Source: an uncultured Clostridia bacterium (GTDB taxonomy: Bacteria; Bacillota; Clostridia; Christensenellales; Pumilibacteraceae). From it: a stretch of 64,000 bases of DNA. Below the pieces are notes generated by a model. It did no database searches, was not told the origin of the DNA, and saw only the letters and a program-made list of their open reading frames with translations. A program made the translations under genes and the position numbers. The first letter of the stretch is position 1; each line of letters begins with the position of its first letter. This document shows, one piece after another, positions 24,713 through 33,888 of this stretch. The DNA lies in NCBI GenBank assembly GCA_947089425.1, contig CAMUKG010000002.1, positions 148,194 to 212,193 on the forward strand, read 5' to 3'.

Positions 24713-27103
24713 ATGCGTATAGACATAAGTAATAGCTGGAAGTACGTTGACGGTACTGTATGCGACGAAATCGGAATTCCCGCAGAGGCGGTAGACGTTG
24801 ACTTGCCTTTGGATTTGTTGCGAAGAAAAAACAGAAATTACAATACTGCGCTCGGAAAATACGGAAGCTATTACGACGCGGTTTCGGCAACGTTTTACCG
24901 CGTTTTGCCGCAGCTTAATAAAAACGAATGGATTATACTCGAAGCGGAAGGCGTTAATCAATTCGCCGACGTAAGCATAAACGGCGTTAAGGTGGCGCAT
25001 TTCGAGGGCGAGGGCAAACACTTTGCCGACATTACAAAACACTATCGCTACGGCGCGAAAAACATATTAAAGCTAAGTGTGTGGGCGCCGCAGATGGCGG
25101 GAAAATACGCGGGCGCGGGAATAGGCGGCGGCGTCAGAATTCATACTCACGCTTCGTCGGCGGCTTTGCGCGACGACGGCGTTTTCGTTACGTCCGTTTT
25201 GGAGAGCGGAAAGGCGCGCATATCCGTGCATGCCGAAATTTGCGATAAAAACGGAGAATATTCGGGGAACAAAAATCTTTCGCTCGAAGCTACCGTTTTT
25301 AACGCGCGCGGCAAAAAGACGGTGCGTAAAACGAGAAAAATAAAATTAAAAAATTCTTGCGTAAATCTTTGCGAGCTCAATTTTAAGCTTTCGCGTTACT
25401 ACACCTGGACGGTTGACGACCCGTATTTATACACCGTTAAACTCGCTCTGCGCGACGGCGAAGAAAAGGTTCTCGACGAGAGCGAAACCGTTTTCGGCAT
25501 AGTGGGCAGAGCGCTTACGCCGACGCGCGGGCTTGTGCTGTGCGGCAGAAGCGTTAAGCTTAAAGGCGCCGTAGTGGGGCACGACAACGGAATACTCGGT
25601 TTGGAGAGCACGCTCTCGGCGGAAGAATACAAACTGCAAAGAATAAAAGAAATAGGATATAACGCCGTTCGTTATGTCGGTTGCCCTACGGAAGCCGCGT
25701 TAAACGCTTTGGACAAGCTCGGGCTTATGGCGGAAGTGGATTTGTTCAAGGTTTGGGGGCAGGGAGATTTTCCTTACGACGGGCACGCGAGATTCGACGC
25801 TAACGCCGCTTACGATTGCGAAAGGTTTGTGCGCCAACTTCGCAAGCACCCGTCGGTTGTGTTATACGGATTGTGCGACGACGCCGCCGAAACATACGGG
25901 CGCGGCGACGGAAGCGAAACGGCACAAATGCTTGCCCAAGAGGTGCGTTCGCTCGACCCTACGCGGTTTGTGGTTGTGAACGCCCGCGAGCGCGTGCCTT
26001 TGCGCGAAGAGCTCGAAGCGGCGGGTCTTAAATCTTCTAAGGTTACCGACTCTTCTGCCGCAGTTAGCATGGGGCGCGAAAAAGACTTGTTCGGGAGTTT
26101 AACGAAATCGTCGTTCGATTGCGCCGACGTTGCGGGCTACGCGTATCTTTATCCGCGCTATGCGTTCGACCGTGCCGACTATCCCGAAAGGCTTATTGTG
26201 GGTTGCGCGTCTTATCCGTCGCGCGCGTTCGACGCGTTTGACGAGTGCGAAAAAAATCAAAACGTTATAGGCGAGTTCGTGTATTGCGCCGCAGACATGC
26301 TCGGCGAACCGCTCGGAAAGCCCGAGTACGAGGACGAGCAAACAAAGTTGTTGCCACCTCACGCGTCGTATTGCGGCGACCTCGACCTTATATATTCGCG
26401 CAAGCCGTCGGCTTATTATCACGCCATAATACTCGGCGACAGAAGCCGGAGTTGCATAACTGTGAACAATCCCGAAGCGCGTCAAAAACTTACGCAATCG
26501 GGGTTGGCGGTTAAAGAAACTCACCCCGTTTGGAACTGGCCGCATAATTTGGGCAAAACTATGGAAGTGGAAGTTTATTCGGGCGGCGAGGTTGTTGCGC
26601 TTTACCGCGACGGCAGACTTATAGGGCGCAAGCTTGCGGGGCGTGTGAACAAGCATATAGCAACGTTTAAAACCGACTACTATCCGGGCACGCTCGAAGC
26701 CGTAAGCTATCATAAGGGGCGGGAGTGCAGCAGAGTTAAACTCGAATCGGTTACGGCTCCGCGCGCGGTTAAACTTTCGGCGGCTAAAAAATCTTGCCGC
26801 GAGGGCGAATTGCTGTTTGTGGAAATTGCGGTAACGGATAAGGAAGGGCGGGTTGTTCCGTTCGCCTCGCGCGAAGTGGAAATATTCGTTACGGGCGCGG
26901 GCGAGCTAAAAGCGCTCGGTTCCGCCGACCCCGAAGCGCAGTCTAAAACCGATTGCAACGCTATTTGCCCCGTATACGAGGGGAAAGCGCTCGCAGTTAT
27001 AAAGGCGAAGGGCGGCGACGACGGCAAAATAACCGTTAAAGCGGTAAGCGACGGATTGTTAAGCGGCAAAATAAGCCTTAGGGTGAAACCGCCTAAGCAA
27101 TGA
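24713..27103 (+). CDS. Glycoside hydrolase family 2-like protein, catalytic residues apparently lost
   Basis: The GH2 domain order is visible: jelly-roll (about 1-150), Ig-like domain (160-265), TIM barrel (270-560) and C-terminal Ig-like domains. Diagnostic stretches include the barrel strand IGYNAVRYVGCPTE, the KHPSVVLYGL strand and NVIGEFVYCAADMLGEP. In active members the acid/base lies in G-N-E and the nucleophile in G-S-E-T. Here these read C388-D389-D390 and G497-C498-A499-S500, so both glutamates are missing. There is no signal peptide, so it is probably cytoplasmic. It could be a regulatory or binding pseudo-enzyme, or use other residues. Confidence 0.75.
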   Translation: MRIDISNSWKYVDGTVCDEIGIPAEAVDVDLPLDLLRRKNRNYNTALGKYGSYYDAVSATFYRVLPQLNKNEWIILEAEGVNQFADVSINGVKVAHFEGEGKHFADITKHYRYGAKNILKLSVWAPQMAGKYAGAGIGGGVRIHTHASSAALRDDGVFVTSVLESGKARISVHAEICDKNGEYSGNKNLSLEATVFNARGKKTVRKTRKIKLKNSCVNLCELNFKLSRYYTWTVDDPYLYTVKLALRDGEEKVLDESETVFGIVGRALTPTRGLVLCGRSVKLKGAVVGHDNGILGLESTLSAEEYKLQRIKEIGYNAVRYVGCPTEAALNALDKLGLMAEVDLFKVWGQGDFPYDGHARFDANAAYDCERFVRQLRKHPSVVLYGLCDDAAETYGRGDGSETAQMLAQEVRSLDPTRFVVVNARERVPLREELEAAGLKSSKVTDSSAAVSMGREKDLFGSLTKSSFDCADVAGYAYLYPRYAFDRADYPERLIVGCASYPSRAFDAFDECEKNQNVIGEFVYCAADMLGEPLGKPEYEDEQTKLLPPHASYCGDLDLIYSRKPSAYYHAIILGDRSRSCITVNNPEARQKLTQSGLAVKETHPVWNWPHNLGKTMEVEVYSGGEVVALYRDGRLIGRKLAGRVNKHIATFKTDYYPGTLEAVSYHKGRECSRVKLESVTAPRAVKLSAAKKSCREGELLFVEIAVTDKEGRVVPFASREVEIFVTGAGELKALGSADPEAQSKTDCNAICPVYEGKALAVIKAKGGDDGKITVKAVSDGLLSGKISLRVKPPKQ

Positions 27104-27140
27104 AACGCGCCTGCGAATACGAGCAATCTTGTCTAAATAA

Positions 27141-27170
27141 TTGACTATACGGCAACAATTATAGTATAAT
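27141..27170 (+). promoter_or_regulatory. Promoter of the propeller-like lipoprotein gene
   Basis: TTGACT and a perfect TATAAT with an 18-base spacer. Confidence 0.75.
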
Positions 27171-27260
27171 AAAAAAAGTACCCGCGAAAAAGCGCGCCGC
27201 GCCATATATGCGGGCGGCGGTAAACGAAATTTTTTTAACGCAAACGGAGTAAGTTCTGAA

Positions 27261-29078
27261 ATGAAGAAGAAAATAATTCCCATAGTGGTGTGCCTTGTGC
27301 TTGCGGCGTGCTTTACGCTTTGCGGATGCAGCGGCGAGTCATTTTCCAAAATAAAGGTTGTAGGCAAGCAAGACACAACCTACATGGTGCACGGAAACGG
27401 CGGCATGGCTGTGCAATACGGAAACTACGTTTATTTTATAAACGGTTATGCGGGCTACGACGATGCCGACGGTTCGCAAAACACATGGCCGAACGTGGTT
27501 AAAGGCGGGCTTTACCGCGCCGAATTTACGGGAGAACGCAAGGGTAACGATTTTGTGCCGTCGGCGGCTGAAGGCGCGGGCAGCATGGAGTTTGTTTCGA
27601 GCAAGAGCTACGACTACGAGAACAACGAGAGTTTGGTTGCCAACGTTCAAAGAATAGCGCCCAAACGCATAGGCACTTCGGGATACGCGAACGGCGGAAT
27701 ATTTATTTACGACGAATGGGTATACTTTGCGTCGCCCAACAACGAAAAGAACAAGTCGGGCACTGTGCAAACCACCAAAACAGATTTCTTCCGCGCCAAG
27801 CTTGACGGAACCGACGTTCAGAAAATTTACACCACCGAAAACACGGGCAACGAGTCGAACCCTTACGCGTTCTATAAATATAACGGCGCCGCCTATCTTG
27901 TGGCGCAAGACGGAACCGACCTCGTTTCGGTGCGCGTTGCGAAAAAGCCCGAAAATAAGGTTACAATCGCTACGGGCGTTACAAGCGTTTTGCTTCCGTA
28001 TTCTCAAACTTATTACAGCGGAATGAGCGAAAACACGCTCAACCACTTTGTGTATGTGCTTCGCGCGGTGCGCGACGGCGACCGGCAGAAAACGGGCAAC
28101 GTTATAGAAATTATGCGTCCCGACGGAAAGAGCGGCGGCGTATATCACTCGCAGGAAAAAACGACCGACGCGCTCGAAGCGGTGCGCGACGGACTGTTGT
28201 TCTACCGCACGACAGACAATTCGAACAACACTCTTATTAAATACGACAGTTTGCACGACTTTTTAATGGGCAACGAAGAGTACACCGACGAGAACGGCGA
28301 CAAGCACGGCGCGGGCGAGGTGTACGGCGACGCCGCATATAAAAAGGAACAAGAATCGCTCGGCGCTTACGACGACGGCGCTCGCGTTCAGATTAGCGGC
28401 ACCATTCTTTCCACCTCGAAGATTTCGGATTACACTTCGACTTATTGCTTCCGTCCGGGCGGAGAGCTTAGCAACAACGTTTATATGCTCGGCGCAAAGT
28501 CGGGCGAAGTCGAGCTCAGAAGTTCGCTTAACGACAAAATAAAGGTGCTCGGCGAGGGCGCCAAAATCGTGAATGTGGTAGACGACTACATGTATTTCAC
28601 GGGCACCGACGCGAACGTTATTTACCGTAGCAAGTGGGCGCTTCCCGTAGGTTCGAAAGACGATAAAGAACAGGTTTCGGGTTCCGACGTTACGGCAAGC
28701 GGCTTTAACGGCGACTACTGCGCGGGCTACATTGTGTATTTCGGCAAAGCCGACGGCTTGGCGGATTCATATACTTTCTTTAAAAACGTGGAGCGCTACA
28801 TCGGTTCCGAACCCGTTTTAGTAGGTAAAAAACTCAGCTCCGAAACACTTTCCGCTCCGAGCATTTCGGTTAAAAACAGAGTTATAAGCTGGAGCGCTGT
28901 CGATAACGCCGACAGCTACACCGTGTATCGCAAAACGAGCGACGCAACGCTTATAGTTGCCAAAGGCATAACCGAAACGAGCTACACCGTAGACGAAGGT
29001 CAGCCCGGCGAATATTGGGTTGTGGCGGCAACGTCGGACGGATTATACAGCGCCCGCTCGAATACCGTAACTCTTTAA
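27261..29078 (+). CDS. Surface lipoprotein with propeller-like repeats and C-terminal fibronectin type III domain
   Basis: The signal peptide ends LCGC (Cys23). The central 450 residues contain repeated blade-like strands (YGNYVYFINGYAGYDDADG, DEWVYFASPNN, DDYMYFTGTDANVIYR), as in DUF5050-type beta-propellers. The last 85 or so residues form a fibronectin type III domain (LSAPSISVKN..., WSAVDNADSYTVYRK). Such proteins bind ligands or partners at the surface; no enzymatic motif is seen. It is monocistronic, between its own promoter and a terminator. Confidence 0.7.
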   Translation: MKKKIIPIVVCLVLAACFTLCGCSGESFSKIKVVGKQDTTYMVHGNGGMAVQYGNYVYFINGYAGYDDADGSQNTWPNVVKGGLYRAEFTGERKGNDFVPSAAEGAGSMEFVSSKSYDYENNESLVANVQRIAPKRIGTSGYANGGIFIYDEWVYFASPNNEKNKSGTVQTTKTDFFRAKLDGTDVQKIYTTENTGNESNPYAFYKYNGAAYLVAQDGTDLVSVRVAKKPENKVTIATGVTSVLLPYSQTYYSGMSENTLNHFVYVLRAVRDGDRQKTGNVIEIMRPDGKSGGVYHSQEKTTDALEAVRDGLLFYRTTDNSNNTLIKYDSLHDFLMGNEEYTDENGDKHGAGEVYGDAAYKKEQESLGAYDDGARVQISGTILSTSKISDYTSTYCFRPGGELSNNVYMLGAKSGEVELRSSLNDKIKVLGEGAKIVNVVDDYMYFTGTDANVIYRSKWALPVGSKDDKEQVSGSDVTASGFNGDYCAGYIVYFGKADGLADSYTFFKNVERYIGSEPVLVGKKLSSETLSAPSISVKNRVISWSAVDNADSYTVYRKTSDATLIVAKGITETSYTVDEGQPGEYWVVAATSDGLYSARSNTVTL

Positions 29079-29106
29079 AACGAAATAGTATTTAACTATA
29101 AGAGAG

Positions 29107-29140
29107 AAAAAGACTTGCAAGGTTTTTGCAAGTCTTTTAT
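29107..29140. terminator. Bidirectional intrinsic terminator between convergent genes
   Basis: AAAAGACTTGCAA pairs with TTGCAAGTCTTTT; A and T runs border both sides. It serves the lipoprotein gene on the left and the AraC gene on the right. Confidence 0.85.
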
Positions 29141-29225
29141 TATGCGGTTAAAGCCTCTGTAAGCGATTTAAGTTATAAGTGGGAATACGGTAAGTTTGCG
29201 ATAAAATGCGATTTTAACAACGGCG

Positions 29226-30011
29226 CTAATCGAACAAATGCTTTCTGAATTCTTTGGGCGCCATGCGCGTCTGCTTTTTAAAAAAGTTACTGAACGAAGC
29301 GGCGTCGAAAAATCCGAGCGAGTTGGAAATTTCGGCGATTGTGGAATCGGTTGCAAGAAGCTCTTTCGCGCGGTCTATTCGTTTTAAAAGAATATGTTGC
29401 TGCAAAGATATGCCGAAAGTCTTTTTAAACAGGTTGGAAAAGTACGCGTCGTCGAGGTAGACGAGCGCCGAAAGGTCTTTGATATAAATTTTTTCGCCTA
29501 TGTGAGTGTCTATATATTCGAAAACTTTGGCGAATTTTCCAACGTCGGTTTCTTCTATATTCACACCTTCGAAAAAGTTTGAGAACAAAAGTTTTAGGGC
29601 GCTGTCGGTTGCCTGACGGGAATGGAAAGAACTGTTCCCGTTGTTTTTTATTATTGTGAGAAACAAATAGTCGGCAATGCTTCTTTCCATACGGCAACAG
29701 GTTTTAAGCGGCAAAATTTTGAAAAAGTGCTCGGTTAGAATATCGGGTATTATGTGAATAAAATAGTGACCCATGCTATTTTTGCAATTTCCTTCCAAAA
29801 TGGAAAGAGAGGGAACAAAGTAGAGAAAGCCCTCTTGCAAAGGCAGTGTCGCGTTGGTTAAAGCGAGTTCCGCTGAGCCCGAACGTATGTAATAAATTCG
29901 GACGTGCTTAAAATCGTTTACCATGCTTTTCCATTCTTTGCCCACTTCCATATATGCCGCGTCGATAATATCGAATTTTGCCGATTGAAAGAAGTTGTAA
30001 AAGCTTGCCAT
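29226..30011 (-). CDS. AraC-family transcriptional regulator
   Basis: An N-terminal cupin-like effector domain (ELALTNATLPLQEGFLYFVPS) is followed by the two helix-turn-helix units of the AraC/XylS type (YLDDAYFSNLFKKTFGISL, IAEISNSLGFFDAASFSNFF). Members usually activate transcription when a sugar binds. It is divergent from the esterase/transporter operon starting at 30261, whose promoter has a strong -10 but a poor -35, as expected for activator dependence. It most likely controls that operon. Confidence 0.92.
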   Translation of the reverse strand: MASFYNFFQSAKFDIIDAAYMEVGKEWKSMVNDFKHVRIYYIRSGSAELALTNATLPLQEGFLYFVPSLSILEGNCKNSMGHYFIHIIPDILTEHFFKILPLKTCCRMERSIADYLFLTIIKNNGNSSFHSRQATDSALKLLFSNFFEGVNIEETDVGKFAKVFEYIDTHIGEKIYIKDLSALVYLDDAYFSNLFKKTFGISLQQHILLKRIDRAKELLATDSTIAEISNSLGFFDAASFSNFFKKQTRMAPKEFRKHLFD

Positions 30012-30123
30012 GCCGCGCTCCTTTTTTTAAAGCTTTTGTTTATTGTACAACAGATAGCCGCTCCATGTCAAATTTTGACACCGCAAAAGTAGGATTTTTA
30101 CAAGTTTATATACGATTTTTCTA

Positions 30124-30152
30124 TGGCTTTGCGGCTAAAAATGTTTTATAAT
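30124..30152 (+). promoter_or_regulatory. Activator-type promoter of the SGNH/transporter operon
   Basis: A perfect TATAAT lies at 30147-30152 but the -35 position holds only TGGCTT. This imbalance, next to a divergent AraC gene, suggests positive control. Confidence 0.5.
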
Positions 30153-30260
30153 AGTTGTATTGAAATTAAAAGTGCGCGCATGAAAAGAAATGCGGTAAAA
30201 AGGCGCCGCGAAACGGCATTTTGCGTTTGCGCGAAAAATTCATACCGAAAGGAGGGTAAA

Positions 30261-31538
30261 ATGATTAAACGAATCCCCATATTGCTTCTACTCGCGCTTG
30301 CGCTGTTTTTGGGTGCGTTCGGGTGCCGTAGTGCGGAACCGTCGCCCGAGCAAGACGGCGGCAAAAAGCCCGAAGAATTCAATCCTACCGACTTACCGTA
30401 TTATGTGGAGGACATAGAGAACTTGCAATACAGTTATACCGACGAAGAGAGAATACGTCCGTTTTGGCAAGGCAACGTTATACATAACGAACAGCTCATG
30501 GTTGTTAAGAAAGACGGCGTTACGAAAGGGCGGCTTTTATACGAACCCGCTCGCATTATATCGGTGCGCGATTGGAAGCTTGAAAAAGAATACGTTGAGG
30601 GCGAAGACTACGAAATAGAGGGAGACACCATTACTTTGCCCGAAGGGAGCAAAATTCCCGTTTTTTGCGACGAGTGGAGCAGAGGCGAGAACGTTCCGTC
30701 GCAATATCCGCTCGGCAACGCGGGGAACGGGTATCAAATGGTTGGAACTGACGGCACCGTTATGTATACCGAGTCGGGGCTTGTTTGGCAAAATTACATA
30801 CACGTTACTTACGCATATAACCCCGCCGACGTAAAGCGCGATTTGTTTGGCAAGTACGACGGCGCGCTATACGGGCTTACCGAAAAGATTGCGGGCGATT
30901 CTTCCGACAAGAATTTGAAAATGGTCGTTTTCGGCGACAGTATTTCGGAAGGGTGTTCTTCGAGCGCTAAGTGGAACCACGCGCCTATGTGCCCGCCTTA
31001 TGCCGAGCTTGTTAAATACGGGCTTGAAACTCTCGGCGGACTGAACGTGGACTTCACGAATATGTCGAAAGGCGGAGAAGCGTCGGGCTGGGCGGCGGAT
31101 GCCGACCAACTGAACAGGCTTTCTAACCTTGCTCCCGATTTCTTGATTTTGGCGTTCGGCACAAACGACAAGGGCAGCGACATAGAGGGCGGGAATTACC
31201 GCAAAAATATCGAGCTTGTGATAGAAACGGCGAAAACGGTGAACGCGGAATGTCAAATTATTCTTGTGGCGCCTTTCCCGTCGCATGAAAAGAGCAAAAC
31301 TAACGCCGAGCACGCGCAAATAACGGCTACTTTAAAGGCGATTGCCGCAGAAACTCCGTATATGGACGTTGCGTGTGTGAGCATGTTCGAGCCGTGCGTT
31401 GAAATGCTTGAAAAGAAAAATTACTACGAAATCGCGGCGAACAACGTGAACCACCCCAACGACTTTATACACCGTTTTTACGCGATGAATATTTTAAGCG
31501 CGATTTTCGATTATGACGCGATTGCGTCGGGAAAATAA
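30261..31538 (+). CDS. SGNH/GDSL-family esterase lipoprotein, third paralogue
   Basis: Lipobox AFGC (Cys22), the shared accessory beta domain (IRPFWQGNVIHNE) and an SGNH domain with VVFGDSISEG (Ser227), AFGTND and NNVNHPND. The longer in-frame start at 30123 is rejected because a clear AAAGGAGGG site precedes ATG 30261 and the signal peptide begins there. It is first in an operon with a binding protein and two permeases, which ties deacylation directly to uptake. Confidence 0.88.
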   Translation: MIKRIPILLLLALALFLGAFGCRSAEPSPEQDGGKKPEEFNPTDLPYYVEDIENLQYSYTDEERIRPFWQGNVIHNEQLMVVKKDGVTKGRLLYEPARIISVRDWKLEKEYVEGEDYEIEGDTITLPEGSKIPVFCDEWSRGENVPSQYPLGNAGNGYQMVGTDGTVMYTESGLVWQNYIHVTYAYNPADVKRDLFGKYDGALYGLTEKIAGDSSDKNLKMVVFGDSISEGCSSSAKWNHAPMCPPYAELVKYGLETLGGLNVDFTNMSKGGEASGWAADADQLNRLSNLAPDFLILAFGTNDKGSDIEGGNYRKNIELVIETAKTVNAECQIILVAPFPSHEKSKTNAEHAQITATLKAIAAETPYMDVACVSMFEPCVEMLEKKNYYEIAANNVNHPNDFIHRFYAMNILSAIFDYDAIASGK

Positions 31539-31558
31539 ACAAAAAAAGGAGAACCTCA

Positions 31559-32971
31559 ATGAAAAAGAAAATTACCGCATTATTATCGGCTTTAATGGCG
31601 TTTGTTTTGTGCGCGGCTTGCTCGCCCAAACTCATGCCCCGACCCGATATAGAATACAACGTTAATCTTATGCCCGATAAAAACACGACCGAAACTTTGA
31701 GAATTTTTTTACCGAGCAATATAGAATCGGAGCAGGAATACATAAACGCGTTGCTTCCCGGTTGGTACGAGATGTATCCCAACGTTAAAATAGAATTCGA
31801 CGCGCGCAGCGTAGACGACAACGCCTACGTTACGTCGGTGAACGCCGCGATTGCGTCCGGTCAGGTTCCCGATTTGTTTTGGACTAACACGGCTTACTAT
31901 TATTACCTTATAAGCAAGGGGTGCATAGTGAACTTGGAGCCGTATTATAAAACGGAAAAGTTCGAATACGACAAAGCGGTTAGCGACGGGGCGGATACGT
32001 CGGATAAACTCAACATAGATGGAGACTACTACAAAGAGTTTTTCGACATGAGCCTTTATGAAGAGCGCAGATATATTGTGCCGCGTTCTATGGACTCGGT
32101 TGTTACATATGTGAACACAGAACTTTTGGCGGCGGCGGGAATAGACTACAAAACCGACGAACGCCTTACAAACGACTGGACTTGGGAAGATATGGTTGAA
32201 GTTTGCCGCGACGTGAGCGACTACGTTTTGAGCGACGAGGGCAGAGCGTCTAAATATAAAGACGCTTACGGCTTGCAAGCGGAGTTCGATTGGGAAGCGG
32301 TGTTCAATCCCATTATGCTGTCTTACGGCTCGCAAGTTTTCGATAAAGACGGAAAAATAGCGGTTAACACTCCCGAAACGAAGAAAATGGCGGACGATAT
32401 TCGCGCGTTGAAGAACGACGGCAGAGTGCTGCGCGTGTCTACCTCGCGTTCGTCGTTCACAAACGGAAACGTGGCTTTCGCGTTTTCGTCGTCGGGCGCC
32501 GCTCAAATGGCTAAGAACGAACAAATTAAAGGCAAGTTCGACGCGCTTCCGTTCCCGCAAATAGGAGACGAGCCTAAAATAGGCTGCGGGTTCGTGGGCT
32601 ACGGAATAAGCTCCACAACAGAAGGAGTTAAGCGCGACCTTGCGTGGGCGTTCCTTAAATACATGATTTCGCAAGAGGGGCAAATGGCGCTTATAAACGG
32701 CGGACTTGCCACACCCTCGATAAGAGTGGACCTTGCCGAAGAAAAACAGTGGTCGAAAGGTTTTCAGCATCTTAACCTCGACGCGTGGCTTGCGTTCCCC
32801 GAACGCAAAGTGGCGTCTAACTTCTTTATGGCTCAGCCTTCCGAATATTCGTTCGATATTTTAAACGCGATTCAATCGTTTATGAAAAATCTTGCGGACG
32901 ACGACAAATGGTCTACCACGCGGTGCATAGACACTCTTGTCGAAGACCTTGAAGAGGCGATTTCGGCATGA
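31559..32971 (+). CDS. Sugar ABC transporter substrate-binding lipoprotein
   Basis: A CUT1-type extracellular solute-binding protein with lipobox LCAAC (Cys21). The strand QVPDLFWTNTAYYYYLISKG matches the conserved hinge region of family 1 binding proteins, and the C-terminal half has the usual GYGISSTTEGVKRDLAWAFLKY pattern. It starts 20 bases after the esterase and its stop overlaps the permease start (ATGA), so binding protein and permeases are translated together. Confidence 0.9.
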   Translation: MKKKITALLSALMAFVLCAACSPKLMPRPDIEYNVNLMPDKNTTETLRIFLPSNIESEQEYINALLPGWYEMYPNVKIEFDARSVDDNAYVTSVNAAIASGQVPDLFWTNTAYYYYLISKGCIVNLEPYYKTEKFEYDKAVSDGADTSDKLNIDGDYYKEFFDMSLYEERRYIVPRSMDSVVTYVNTELLAAAGIDYKTDERLTNDWTWEDMVEVCRDVSDYVLSDEGRASKYKDAYGLQAEFDWEAVFNPIMLSYGSQVFDKDGKIAVNTPETKKMADDIRALKNDGRVLRVSTSRSSFTNGNVAFAFSSSGAAQMAKNEQIKGKFDALPFPQIGDEPKIGCGFVGYGISSTTEGVKRDLAWAFLKYMISQEGQMALINGGLATPSIRVDLAEEKQWSKGFQHLNLDAWLAFPERKVASNFFMAQPSEYSFDILNAIQSFMKNLADDDKWSTTRCIDTLVEDLEEAISA

Positions 32972-33888
32972 TTGCAACAAAGAAAAAACTCGCTCTGTTT
33001 AAAAAGAAGGTTAAGCACAGCGTTGCGGGTTGGCTGTTTATATTGCCCATGACGTTCGGAATTTGCATGTTCACGCTCGTGCCTATTGCGCAGTCGTTTT
33101 ATTATTGCTTTTATGACTACGACGTGATTTCCAAATTCGATTTTGTGGGAATGGGAAACTTTGCGAAAGTTTTCACCGACCCGCAAATGTGGAAAGTTGT
33201 GAGCAACACGCTGTTTTTTGCGGTTGTGAATATTCCCGCCGTTTTGGTAGGCTCGTATTTGTTGGCGCTTTTGCTTAACGTTAAGCTTAAAGGAACGAAA
33301 ATATTCCGAGTGCTGTATTATCTGCCTTGCGTTGTGCCCGCGATTGTCGGCGGCATAGTGTGGAGCTACGTTATGCGCCAAAATCCCGAAACGCCCGGAT
33401 TGTTCAATCAGTTTTTGATTGCTCTCGGGTTGCCTATGTCGCAGTTTTTCTACGCCGACGATTTAACCGCGATACTCTCGATTGTGCTAATGAACCTTTT
33501 CGGGTTGGGCGGCGGCACAATTATATGGCTTGCTCAGTTCAAAAATATTCCGCCTCAGCTCTACGAAGCGGCGGAAATCGACGGCGCGAAGAGCCTTAGA
33601 AAGTTCTTTTCCATAACGCTCCCCATGAGCACGCCTATGATTTTTTACAACCTTATAACCACGTTTATAGTTACTTTGCAGTTCAACGGCACGCTTACGT
33701 TCGCGCCGCGCAACGGCTTGGGAAACGGCAACGCCACTTATATGTACGGGCTTAAAATTTATCACGAGGCTTTTAGGCGTTATAACATGGGCTACGCCTG
33801 CGCGCTCGCATGGGTGCTTGTGGTTGTTGTGGGTCTTATAACAGTGCTGTTATTTAAAACCAACAAGTGGGTGCAATACGATGACTGA
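32968..33888 (+). CDS. Carbohydrate ABC transporter permease (MalF/UgpA type)
   Basis: Six-helix inner-membrane subunit with the EAA loop LYEAAEIDGAKSLRKFF and the N-terminal motif GWLFILPMTFGICMF typical of the family. Its start overlaps the binding-protein stop by four bases and its stop overlaps the next start by eight, a tightly coupled transport cassette. No ATPase gene follows. Confidence 0.92.
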   Translation: MIATKKKLALFKKKVKHSVAGWLFILPMTFGICMFTLVPIAQSFYYCFYDYDVISKFDFVGMGNFAKVFTDPQMWKVVSNTLFFAVVNIPAVLVGSYLLALLLNVKLKGTKIFRVLYYLPCVVPAIVGGIVWSYVMRQNPETPGLFNQFLIALGLPMSQFFYADDLTAILSIVLMNLFGLGGGTIIWLAQFKNIPPQLYEAAEIDGAKSLRKFFSITLPMSTPMIFYNLITTFIVTLQFNGTLTFAPRNGLGNGNATYMYGLKIYHEAFRRYNMGYACALAWVLVVVVGLITVLLFKTNKWVQYDD

